NCBI GenBank assembly: GCA_019096065.1
Contig: JAGUCH010000001.1
Span: forward strand, 6,262,001 to 6,326,000
DNA length: 64,000 nucleotides
Direction: 5' to 3'
DNA from: Paracyclopina nana
Taxonomy: Eukaryota; Arthropoda; Copepoda; Cyclopoida; Cyclopettidae
The notes beneath the pieces are model-generated. The model was not told the origin of the DNA, did not search any database, and was given only the letters and a program-made list of their open reading frames with translations. A program made the translations under genes and the position numbers. This document shows positions 11,401 to 23,022 of this stretch, in pieces (within the stretch, counting starts at the first letter, position 1; every line of letters starts with the position of its first letter).

Positions 11401-14400
11401 CTAATAAACCTATTGAGCAATAATTTTGTTTGAAGGTTTTTCCTGATTAAGGAATACTAAACTGAATAGTAGTTGCGGCGATCAAAAACTGGCTTCTGCA
11501 GAGGTGGATTTGAGGCGTAAGGGTAACAAAGCAAAGCCATGTAAGTTTCCAGCCCTAAATTCCACATGTCACAGCTTGAAACGAAGAAAGTCGCGACATC
11601 CCCATCTGATATGAGACTAGCTGAGACCACACTGCTGCGGCCGAACATTACGGGTTCTGTGCCAATCTTCAAAGTGAAACTTAAAGAACAGGAACACATT
11701 AATTCAAGACCCGCTGGTAAATAATATCAATTATGCCACAACTTTTCTCACATTTATTTATGAAGCAGCCGACTTTTTATGAGCCTCCCTTCCACTTTGC
11801 AATGCTCTGTGCTGTACAAGAATGTTGTTGTGTTAATTGTGTCAAAAGCCCCACAAGTCATGATTGAAGTCACGAAAAGAAAATGGCCCTTGGATTTATT
11901 GCTCAATCTGGTCGGGGAGGAGATAGAGCAATAGCCTTGTTTGTGGGTCTCTTTTTTATGGCTATGAGGGCATTTCTTAAGTGTATCAAATTGCTGCTCC
12001 AACCGGAATAGTTGCTTGTCATTCATTCTGGCAATCTGCGTACTGTACTAATGCTCCGCTGATTTGTTGACGTAGCATTGCTTATGTTTTATTTTTGACC
12101 TACTTTACTGGCTGTTAGTGCGTCTTCTGCGCTCCTAAAAGCCGTATCAAATACACCTGCAACCACAAAGGGTCAAAGAGTGGAGGGGAGATCGAGATCA
12201 TCCTACTGCGTGAACTTACCTTATGTATATACATTTACTAGCTGCAAGCCTTATTGTTAGCAACATAAAGGAAATAATGTCATGTTTATTGCCTTTCATG
12301 CAGCAAGTAAAACGATAAAAGCAATAATAAACGTATTGCATGGACCAAAGCATGAAATCCAATTAATTCACAAGTACTGCAGGATCTGCCTGGGATACAA
12401 ATTAAGATCCTTATCGAGGAAAATGGCACAGAGAAATGACTCTCTAATAGTCTTTTCGTGTTTTGCTTTCATCTGTACCGGCCTTGAAATAATAAGTACT
12501 AGATTGTTGGTAATTTGTATGAACACGAAAATGATGATCCGGAAATTAATGCAACAACTGGCCTTTATGGCATGCTAGAACTCATATAGAAAGTACCAAC
12601 AAACGAAATTCCCTTGAAGTGAACTTTCATTCTTTATCAACTGGAAATCTACATGGGGGGCTTTTCATACCTATGCTTGAGACATTTAAGACACATTGAT
12701 TTTTAATTATCTCTCAATCCCATTAAGTAGACTCTCCATCAAAAAAGTAACAGCTTCAATAAATTGCATTTAAGGGCCAGGTCATGAGGCTCAAAAAGTT
12801 GCTGTTACAGTTATGCTCTTTTTTACGGCCAAATTAAAAAGACACTTATCAAAAAATGAAGACGCATCTCAGTGGCCAATTTAAAAGAGCCTCAGGTCAT
12901 ATGGATTATTACATCTAGTTTTAGCTTTGCCCGTAGCCATAAATTCGGATCCTTGACTACTAAAAGTAGTCAACTATAGAATCTTGTCTTAAAGGACCTT
13001 GGCAAATGGCCGTAAAAATGGCAAAAAATCCCGAGTTTTTCCGGAGAGACGAAACTTTTATTGTAACAAGTTTTTGCTTGTGTTAAGTCAACCCATGCTC
13101 ATAATGGGCAAAAGGGTGAATTTTTACTAATTCTGAATCGTAAGAGAGCTAGCATGTTTTTTAATCATCGCACTTACTCCCTCAGCAAGTACACACGGAA
13201 CACGAAAACAGAGTATTAATTTTTCAAGCATACATTGAATATACAGATGAGCTCTTCGTGAGACCTGGGTAATTGAAGCTATTTGTCGTGCAGCAATGAT
13301 TGATTTTTGGACTTGAATGGGTTCGCACATAAATTAAGCGAACACCTAATCAAGGAAACGGTCTTTAGCATACCACAGAATTGAAAAATCCACATTGAGT
13401 ATTTGGCCCCTGTTGTACGTAGAATAGCCATAAAACCTTTATGCTATTCAAATCTGATAAGTACTCCGCGCAACTTTTATGGGTCAGTCACGCAATCTCA
13501 ATTAGCAGTTTTGCAACCTAAAAGCATTTTGCGACAATTATTTCTTAACTATGGAACCGGCTCATTCATGCGAGCGAATTTTTGAGTGAAATGGAAGTGA
13601 TGCATAACAATTTTGATGAGTTTCTACAGCATGATGATGATGATAATTGTCGGCATACTTCATTAACATGACACCCGGACATGAGGCCGGAGCTAATCTG
13701 AACCAAAAATGGGCTGCAAGAAGTGCATCAAACGTGATAAAGGCTAAGCATGAAGCCGACATCAACCGATGATTGAGAAGGTATTTTGACCCAAAGTTGT
13801 GATGGGGCTGAGGCAAAAATGCTACCCAACAGACAAATGCACTTTTTGCAAATGATTAGTAAAGTATTCTCTCCGCATTTTAAAGCCCGCGATTGGCAGG
13901 TAGGAGAGACATTTAAAATTAGATTTAAATTAGCAAGAAAACAGAAGCCAAACTGTTTGCTGTGGTTTGAACGGCTAATAGAGTAGGTTAATTGAAACAA
14001 AGGCAACATTTGCATTTTCAGCAACAATTACAAATGCCCAGTTTTTATGACATCACGACATCACTCGGTTGTAGTTGTAACAAATCACTTAAGCGCCGAA
14101 CTACATGCAGCGCGGCTTCTATGCAAACAAAAAAATCAATTCTGGTTAAGGCAACAAATGACTTGAAGAACTCATTTGGCGAAAATTGGCCTTTACAAAG
14201 GGTGCAATCAGAGCCTCATTACGTTCGTCTTTTTTTCGGCGAGACCCGTACAAATTACGATTATTACAGATTGTAACTGATGCTTCGCAGCGCGGGGCTG
14301 CAAAGAGGCAAATAGGTGCATCCACCAGCACATTAAGCTTCATATTTTGTCTCATGTGCATGGCCACACATTCTCAGGGAAACAAATGGAATTTTTCCCC

Positions 14401-16793
14401 TTGCTCACTCTGACAGTTGAGGAGCTAGCCACATTTTCTTCCAAATGATGATTATTATTGCATGGGTAATTTTCGTGAGTCCACCAAATTGAGCCAAAAA
14501 AGGCTGACAAAAAGTTGCGCAAAAATTGCCATCAGCAGCTCTAGCTGCAGCCTAAATTGAGTCGTGTTCGGGTCCATTGATCCTTTAAAAGCATCTCAAA
14601 GTCATCATCGTCCACTTTCACTGAGGAAGAAAATACTTGAGTGCAAAAAATTATCCCAGTCAACTGGGTCAAACGTGATCGGATTGAGTCTTTTTGCCGC
14701 AATATAGTAGAATAGCAGAGCTCAGGGGTAAAACCAGTTCAACTTTTAGGGGAACAAGAAAACTCCTTGTCATGGTGATTTCAACGACAGTGTTTTCTTA
14801 TCAGTCAAAACAACTCTGTTCTTACTTGTCATTGGCGCCAGAGAACCAAAAAGCTCACTCTGCTTAGAAACCCACAAAAACTTGAGCATCATGGCCTTAT
14901 CAATTTGAATTCTTAGCTGAGAAAATTCATTCATCCTTTCACACAAACTTTTGAGTTGGAATCAGGGCGAATAATTGATAACTCTCAACCAGCATTCAAA
15001 CTGATTGTCAAATTGAATTTGGAGCCTGAGTGTCAATTTACTCTGTCTCTCTGATGGCAATCATCACTTCTCAAGTATGGCGTTTTCCTCAGCATCATCA
15101 TTTTGTGATTTCAATCACCTTAATGATCCTTCTTGGCCATCACGTACAGTGGAGTTATTATTGTTAAGTGGGGTCTCAAACAGAACTAAGTAAATTTCGC
15201 GCACTTGGCCCCAAATCTACAAATGGTAGTTAATGGGAAAAATAAACTAGGGCTACAAATACTTTCACTCGAGCTTTTCTTGGCGTGGATGCTTCATTTA
15301 ACGGTTCTCAAATGAGCCAACAAAGAAAAGGGTAAAAAGGGAGCTTGGGCCACCCCAAATGTTTTAAACTTGTCCAGAATGGGACCATTTAATTCCCTAC
15401 AGAGTCTGGAGTCTTTGCATGCTGACCAGTTATTTTGATGGAGTCATGGCTCAGCATTAACGAGGGCGATAGCAGAGTTACCAGGCTTTTATTTTGTCTC
15501 GCACACATGGTTTAATGCTGTTACGTTGTACGCTGCATGAACGCATAAAGATTGGAAATTGCTTCATGGTTATTGCCCAAATAAAATGAGCATCTGTGAT
15601 GGCTTTATTAATGAGGGAAGGTGGTCCAATTGAATAACGGGCCTAATGTTGAAAAACGCCGATCTGGTAACATGGCCTACATTTTTCTGATGAGATTTTT
15701 AAAGCATTGCAACACTTTTTCCTAGTAAATGAGATGGATGAACTGCCAATTATACACTCATTTTAATGAGCGTCTTGCGTGCAACATGCATGCACGCTTG
15801 TCTCTCACTTTTGAGCATTTCTTCTTTCCCTTCCAAAAGCATTCCAGCGCAGATCCTCCCAGTTTCTTTGTTGAAATGTCAAAAATCCTTCATTTTCTTG
15901 CATAGAAGACATCACTTCCTGTTTTTCACCCATCACAAGCTTGACAAGGGAAATTTTTTTCGCTCACTCACAGGCAGAAGGCCCAAAAGTGACTCGACAA
16001 ATTTATTGAAGCTACTTCTATTTTCATGACTCAGGCATAAATAAAAAGTACGAAATTTTGCAATAACGACAGATGGCTGCCCCATATAAAAGCTTGAGGT
16101 GCACTTATAACAAAAATGGCACTCATTTTGCTGAATCGAGTAATTAAAACAGTTAGGGCAAGAATTCTGAAGGTTCATCAAATAAAGCCATTGTTTCTAA
16201 GCGGTATGACATTTTTTTAGAACCTCAATCTCGTGTGGTGTCATTAAAGGAGAAGAAGAGAAACTGTCCCATAAAAATGTTCAGCGATAGTATTTCTTGA
16301 TGGGCCTCAGATGATGCCAGAAGCAGACAATGAGGCCATAAAATAGCTCAAAAGATCCTCATGTGCCAAAAATGGCTGTAAAGTGAAATCCCACAGGAAG
16401 AATAATAATCATTCTAAAATACCTTATCCAATTTCAGGTGCATAACAGATGATTGCTCACACATGCCTGCCTCGTGTAATCTCACAAAATACCTTATTTT
16501 TTGCTATTTTCGCAGCTTTGATCTTCGGAAGGCTCAACCATCAATTGAAAACCGTTTGAATTCACTTGAGCATTTAATTTTTTGCTTCATGTGGCGGCTT
16601 CCATCCAAAGAGCTCTCATCTCTCAATTGAAGACCTCCTGGATTTTAAAGATGAGATGTAATAGATGAAGTTGGCTGCAAGGAAATGAAATCTAAGAAAT
16701 AAAATATCTGGCTATAGTGGGTCTTTTCATTTTTAGAAAGAGTTCTGGCACGTTCAGCAAGGTAATTAATTTCCATGATCGGAATCGTTCTTT
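8439..16793. other. Intergenic, no gene recognised
   Basis: It starts with the 3' UTR of the Kirre-like gene. No clear AATAAA lies within the first kilobase after the stop. The remaining sequence is AT-rich with only short, low-quality open frames on both strands, none resembling a known family. Small (ATG)n-type runs occur near 13630-13650. I saw no long repeats here. Confidence 0.5.
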
Positions 16794-16876
16794 ATGAAGT
16801 GTCAATTCCACAAAGTCGCTCTACATCCTAATATTTATAGCCCCGTTTGTAAACTAGATTACCGCTTTTTCTTCAG

Positions 16877-16988
16877 CTTTTGCAATTTGGTTTGTATCGC
16901 AATTCCTCTTCAAAGAAGAACGGCTCTTACTTGGCTTGACGGCATAATTGAAAAGCCCGCGGATGAAGAACCAATTGTGATCACAAAT
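16877..16988 (+). CDS. Possible orphan internal exon, unassigned
   Basis: A 112-nt segment is bounded by tttttcttcag and a gtacgt donor. It is open in one frame, ending KPADEEPIVITN. The splice borders and the acidic peptide are suggestive. I recognise no family, no matching neighbouring exon was found, and a MITE begins 45 bp downstream. It may well be chance. Confidence 0.12.
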
Positions 16989-17032
16989 GTACGTACAAAA
17001 AAATACATTCCTATGGTTCCTCCGTTACCTAA

Positions 17033-17181
17033 GGGCATTCTCATATTGCAGTTTGGTCAAATCAAAACTGATTTTAGTTAAGCCAAACTGATTTTGGTTA
17101 AACTAAAAACTACAAGAATGCCGACTTTGGGTTTAACTAAAATCAGTGTGGGTCAGACCAAACTGCGATGCGAGATCGCCC
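17033..17181. repeat. Palindromic MITE, family C (copy 1)
   Basis: A ~149-bp imperfect inverted repeat starts GGGCATTCTCATATTGCAGT and ends with the complement (CTGCGATGCGAGATCGCCC). The arms hold repeated motifs such as AAACTGATTTTAGTTAA and GGTCAGACCAAACTG. A better preserved relative lies at 52998-53166. No coding capacity, so it is probably a non-autonomous DNA transposon. No clear target duplication remains. Confidence 0.7.
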
Positions 17182-17966
17182 ATTCAGTCTCATCCTTTCT
17201 AGGTCGGGCGCAAGATGATCTATAGTATAAGGTGAGCTCTATGCGCAGCTTTACTATAGCACGTCATCGGACTATGCTATGGTAGGGTGCAGGACAAAAT
17301 TTCTATTTAAATCTGTGGATTTTTCTTTGTGTTAGAATATATGGATTCAAAATTATCCCCAAGAACCCATGAAAACAGCCAGAATTTATGTTATGAAGAG
17401 CTAAAGTTTGAAAAAGGCTGGTAACACTTTCAGGCATGTGATGCGAGCAAGCGTGAGCGCTCACTCTCATACTGGTTTATCCAGTTCTTGAATTTGAATT
17501 TCGCGCTATTTTTATGTACTTGCGCTACTGGAGCTCTCCCTTGCGGAGGACAAAATAACTATCATAGTTTCGTGATTCAAAAGTAGAATTGTTCCGTCAG
17601 GATTGCTCGATAGAGATGCCCCTGGGTCGGGCGGTGATGACCGGCGACGCACAGGAACGGAGCGTAAAATTCAGGGCATTTCTACTAGATTAACTCAATT
17701 TTTAGCATGATTTCAGTAAAATTATTAGATCTAGATGTTAGCTAATAAGCTGTTGGAAAACGCTTCTTTTTGTCAGCTTTACGGAGGGTTGAAATCAAAG
17801 AGAGCAAGAAAAAGTAAGGCTATTTTGCATAATCCAATCCATCATGATGCGTCCATTATGCGTCTCAAATGCGGAGCTCTCTTCGGAAGAAGAGAGCTCT
17901 CTCAATTTCAGAATAATTATCCTTTGAAAGTCAGCGAGATCGAAAGCATCAGTACTTTTAATAATA

Positions 17967-19168
17967 ATGGATTTTCTTATGGTTCGAGATTTGCTAAACT
18001 CTTTCGAACAAACATTTTTTTCAAATGGGACATTGGCACAAAATATTTATCTAACAGTTATATTCTTGATAATAGAAGTCCTTGGCAATACTTTGCTAAT
18101 TTCAATCCATCTGTATGAAAAATTCGGACAAGATCCCAGGAAAAGGACCTCAAACAACATTTTGATATCAGATTTGTGCTTGACTTTTTTGTGGTACAAC
18201 ATTTTCTCCCTGCCAGTGATGTTTATTAGACTCTGCTTTGGGCCAATATTAGGTAAGCTTTTCACCAGATATCATGTTCAATTTTCAAATTGGCTAATGA
18301 AATAATAAGCATAGACTCCCCCGAGAAAAAACCTCTTAACTTGTCAAACTTAATTTGCAAAAGAGATGCTTCCCTCATGTTTTTCATAACATTCATGCAA
18401 ATTGCTAATCAAAGTACTAACTTAATTCATGCCTACCCGTTTAATTTTAATATTTTAGGATACCATGCGTGCGTGTTCCTTTTCTCATCCATCTCTGTAG
18501 TCTGGATCAAGTGCGTCTTCGCAATAGCCGAGGTTGCCACGCTGAGATGCCTCTACATAGCCAATTGGTCCAAAATGTCTTTAATCAGCGATGACTTCGT
18601 AGCCTTATTCTTAAATCATGTCAATACCATGATTGCCGTTCTTCTAACAGCACTCAGATTTTTTAGCCGAGAAATGCAAGGAACAATCCATTTTAAGTTC
18701 ATCAGTGGTGACTACTATTCAGTCAATGAATATGCCTCGGTTGTGTTCAAGAGGTGAGAAATTATTTCTTAAGCTGTCAATTTAAACGAAACCCGTTTCT
18801 TTTGCAGCGCTGCAGTTGTTCCAGTTGCATTAGCTGCCTTCTTGACGGTCGCGTCTGGGTGTGGCATCGCATACAAAAAATATTTCAAAAAGGACGAAGT
18901 TGAGCCTTTTTTTAACACCACCGCAAAGAACAAAAATATTTTTGGCAATTCCAGCTGGATTTTCGCTGTACTTGCACTATTGCTTCCCACTTTGGGGTGC
19001 ATTGTAATCAATTTCTCTGGAACTGTCACAAATAATATAACCTACGTTCATGTATACATGCTAATGTATTTTCTTCCTTCAGTATTATTGCCCATTGCAT
19101 TCTACGCTTCGAAGCCAAAAATCATCAAAGTCTCTTTTGATATTGTCTTAGAAGCCCTAGGTTTGTAG
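17967..19168 (+). CDS. Divergent rhodopsin-like 7TM receptor (three exons)
   Basis: This gene probably encodes a plasma-membrane G-protein-coupled receptor with unknown ligand. Exons 17967-18252, 18459-18753 and 18808-19168 have GT-AG borders and matching phases (1 and 2), giving 313 aa. Visible features: a potential N-glycosylation site (SNGT) before TM1; TM1 with the class A GN pair (EVLGNTLLISI); TM2 with the conserved Asp (ILISDLCLTF); a Cys at the start of TM3 (GYHACVFLF); TM5, TM6 and TM7. Odd points: the DRY motif at the end of TM3 is replaced by LRC, TM4 lacks its usual Trp, TM6 lacks CWxP, and TM7 ends LLPIAFY instead of NPxxY. The C-terminal tail is short. It may belong to a lineage-specific receptor family. 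I am confident that it is a 7TM protein, but not of its class. A frame overlapping the 5' part at 17735-18118 looks like a shadow. Confidence 0.72.
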
Positions 19169-19204
19169 TACAATCGGTACATCTCATGTAAACATGATTT
19201 AGAT

Positions 19205-19210
19205 AATAAA
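19205..19210 (+). terminator. Polyadenylation signal of the 7TM gene
   Basis: A perfect AATAAA lies 37 bp after the 7TM stop codon and is followed by a T/G-rich stretch (ttttgttgggtgg), as expected for a cleavage site. This supports 19168 as the true end of that gene. Confidence 0.65.
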
Positions 19211-19229
19211 TAATTTTGTTGGGTGGAAT

Positions 19230-21920
19230 GCGTAAACTTATGTTAAATGAGGCCCGCATCATTTTGAGGTAATTTCAGTTGCGAGATGAGCCTTGAAACT
19301 GAGACTCTTTCTCCTCCTAAGGGCTAATCACCGTCAAACCATGGAAAATGTCAATTATGCTTTGCCTCCGTTGTCCTCTCTCAACTAGATTTTTAATAAT
19401 GGTTGCCTATGCAATGGTAGATATAATGAAACTTATACTTTCTGATCTCCATAAACTATGGCCATCAAGGCTCATCCAAATAAGAATGCCAAAAGGTTTT
19501 GTGGCCCCCTTCGAATTGCTTAGGTTTCATGCAAATGGTATTTACGATTGCTTCTCAAAAATGAGTTTACCATAAGGGCACAAAAGCTATTTTTTACTCT
19601 GTTAAAGGCCTTTGAATGGGCAGGCTTGATGATTAGTTCTTGGGCTCGTGTGTGGTCTGTCAGAGAAGCATCAGCATGATTCGAGCACATTTGAAAAAAG
19701 AAGGCTTGCCTGGTAGTGGTAACCCAAATTGCTGGCACGAAATTTCTCTGCCTTTTTAAATGGCTTCCTCAAGATTAAACTCGTTTGTTATTCTGACGCC
19801 AAGAAAAACAGATGAAATTAACTTCCATCCATCATCAACTTTCTACGCGGCTATCTCTCTTCTAAAAATCAACTATTAGGTCACCCTTTCAATTCATAAT
19901 CGTCGAAGTTTCTAAAATGACAACTGTTAGTAATTAATTTTGGAAGAATTATCTTCATGCTGATTTGCGCAACGCAGACAACTTTCTGACCGGTCTTCAA
20001 AAAGATTATGAGAGTCTGCACTTTTGTGTTGACAAATATCCTCTTAAAGCGTGTTTTTCCAAGGAATGCGAGATTTTGTAATGATCAAAACCTATTAAGA
20101 CTAAGAGAGATGTAGGCGTTATCTGTGAAAGATCAGCAGCAAATAATCACTAAAGGCAATAGCTTGGCTAATGAAGCAGACCTTGGCTTAGATTTTTTCA
20201 ATGGAGCTGTTGTTACTGCATCAATTATGGCGCACCTTTGGCATCATTATTCATGTGATTTTCTTATCCTAGACATAATTGGTCTTCTTCTCACCCCCAA
20301 CAGTCAGTCATGAATTATGGTGGTCTCCATTTGGATCCTGAATGCTTTTCTAATGACTTTGACGAAATAGTACCACATACAGAGGCCCCATATTTCTATG
20401 CAATATGTGGGAAGAGCAGTTGAAAGGTCATCAAAACTCAGGGCTTCCTAAAATCACAATTTCATTGCTGACCTTCTTGAAAGTATAGCACTAGCGGATC
20501 ATGATGATGACGTAGCAAGTATAAAGCGAAGAGCATTCAGCTATTTTTGCAAGTCGCCCACACAAGTAGAAGGGAGCAACTGAGATTGGTGAGTGAGAGC
20601 TAGGTATAACCTAAAATTAGGTAAAAAGAAGCTAATTAAAAGAAAAACTTTCTCATAATTTGGCCAATGGAGTCTTTTAGGAAATGTGAAGGGTCAAGTC
20701 TGCAGACAAGAAGCAAGCAAGACATTATTTTCTTAGGACTGAAAATTGAGGCTATAAAAAAGCCACAAAGCATTAATTTGCGCGGCCCACGAATGAAGCT
20801 TCTGAAGAAACTTTCTTCAAAACTGAGCCTCAAAAAGGGTCCTATTTGATTTATAAGTGTATTTCAGATTACCATCAAATTGTTAAAACAGCGGACAAAA
20901 CCCATTCTTAGCCAGGCTGTTTTGTTTATCTTAAATGCTCTCCTTGCATGACAATGGCCTTTGTAGCGTATAGCAGAAATTCAATTTTGCAACATCACTA
21001 GCCAAGCGTCTAGAGGTAATTCTAAGAGGGAGACAGTTGAAGCTAAAAAGAGGGACCTGGCTCATCCTGAAAAAAATTGTGGGACATCTTCAAACTGAGG
21101 AATGCCAAGAAGCTTGTTAGCACAGTAGGAGAATTCTTGTGTAAAAATGCTGCTTTGACATGTTTCAATTTCCCAGTTTCAAAGCAAATCTTTTTGGCAT
21201 GCTGATCATGATAAGGCTGAAGTGCTTTTGAGGTTTACCACGTGGGTTTATGTTATAGCAGTATTACACGCGGCCCTTTATGGAGTAAAACAGAAGCCAT
21301 AACGTGGAGGGCAATTTAATGTGCAATTTTATCAACATGAGAAAAATTCCTGAGATAGGCTTTAAGAGCATCATTTGGCGGAATTTTACATATTTTTCTC
21401 AGCGGCAGCAGTAGAATAATAATGCAGAATAGTGCAAAGGGATTTGTTTGTTTAAACCAGCAGGGTGTCACCTGGCTAAACTGCCAATGATCGTTTTACA
21501 ACTGAGGAATTCCTTGGGAAAAATACCATTGCCTTGCTTGCTTACTCCTGAGCTCGTCCATTTTTAAGTTATCTGCTTTGAGGCCAATTGTTGCTCGTCA
21601 TCTGTACCTTTAATAGTGATAAAATATATCGGTTCTGGAAGCTAGCGTTTACTAGGTGGTGGCTTTAGCATTTGACATTAATCAGACTCGTCTCGTTTAA
21701 AAACCCATTGTGCTGGAGAATAATTGCTACTGGCAACGACATTTGTCAGTGACTCCATGATCCAGAAAGTGGGTGGAGCTGCTGGCCACAAAGTGCAAAC
21801 TCATCTTTTGCCAATTCTCAAAAATCAGGTGGAATTTTCCTCTTGCTACCAATTTGTCAATCAGCAAGCACAGCTTATTTTTTTATGAAGTTGAATTTGC
21901 TCATTGTAAGGGGCGCCATC
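19230..21920. other. Intergenic, no gene recognised
   Basis: AT-rich sequence with only short open frames lacking family resemblance or splice support. I saw no RNA gene or long repeat before the foldback element that follows. Confidence 0.4.
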
Positions 21921-21924
21921 TTTA

Positions 21925-23022
21925 AGCTAGACACATTTTGTACAGTTGGAATAAGTTAGACACCTTTTGGCATAGTCATTTTTGGTTAGACACATTTTTC
22001 ATGACTGTCATGTTTTAGCATAGACACCTTTTGGCATAGTTGGATTTTGTTAGAAAGTCAAGATGTTTTAATTTAGACACACTAGCGTAGTACTTTTAGG
22101 TTAGACAAATCTTAATAACTGGTATGCTTTAAGTTAGACACCTTTTGGCATAGCACTTTTAAAGTAGACACCATTTTTGTGATAGGAACATTTTAGGTTA
22201 GACACCTTTTGGTACAGTACTTTTAGTTTAGACACATCTAGACCTTTTAGGTTAGACATCTTTTGGTTCAGTACTTTTAGCTTAGACACACCAAGACGTT
22301 TTAGGTTAGACACCTTTTGATACAGTCCTTTTAGCTTAGACACACCAAGACGTTTTAGGTTAGACACCTTTTGGCGTAGCACTATTAGATTATACATGTC
22401 AAGACACCCCACCGGATAAGTCCCTGATAATTATTATATGAAAATCATGATGAAGCATTAATTAAGAGTAAAACCCAGCTTGAACCAAATTATGAAAAAC
22501 TTGAAAAAGCTTGAAACCCAAAAAATGCAAAGCTTGATAACCCAGTGTCTATCATAAAACGTCTTGGTGTGTCTAAGTTAAAAGTACTATACCAAAAGGT
22601 GTCTAACCTAAAACATCTTGGTGTGTCTAGGCTAAAAGCACTGTACCAAAAGGTGTCTAACCTAAAACGTCTTGGTGTGTCTAGGCTAAAAGTACTGTAG
22701 CAAAAGGTGTCTAACCTAAAACGTCTTGGTGTGTCTAAGCTAAAAGTACTGTACCAAAAGGTGTCTAACCTAAAACATACTAGTCACTAATTTGTGTCTA
22801 CTCAAAAAGTACTGTGCCTATAGGTGTCTATCATAAAGTGTACTAGTCATTGAAATTTGTCTATGCTAAAAGTGCTATGCCAAAAGGTGTCTAAATAAAA
22901 ATATCTTGACTTTCTAACAAAATCCAACTATGCCAAAAGGTGTCTACACTAAAGCATAAACGTTGTCTAACCTAAAGTAACTTGGCGTGTCTAACTTAAA
23001 ATGACTTGACTTTCTAACATAA
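21925..23022. repeat. Foldback element of tandem TTAGACAC units
   Basis: Two ~480-bp arms are built of diverged 54-bp units. Each unit is two half-units starting TTAGACAC, for example TTAGACACCTTTTGGCATAG and TTAGACACACCAAGACGTTT. The left arm (about 21925-22405) reads in one orientation and the right arm (about 22550-23022) carries the reverse complement. A ~150-bp spacer without the motif lies between them. The arms could pair as a very long hairpin. The open frame on the minus strand at 22134-22412 is a product of the repeat (repeating KVSNLK/GVSKLK), not a gene. This is probably a foldback-type transposon. Confidence 0.85.

Noticed and set aside
17735-18118. Open frame overlapping the 5' part of the 7TM gene
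   Set aside because: It is in a different frame from the TM1-TM2 sequence, has no domain resemblance and no matching downstream exon.
22134-22412. Minus-strand open frame with repeating KVSNLK/GVSKLK peptide
   Set aside because: It is the translation of the 54-bp tandem repeat in the foldback arm. The repeat spacing is a multiple of three, which keeps the frame open by chance.
21925-23022. CRISPR-like regular repeats
   Set aside because: The units are contiguous and diverged, reverse orientation half-way, and lie in eukaryotic spliced DNA. They fit a foldback element.
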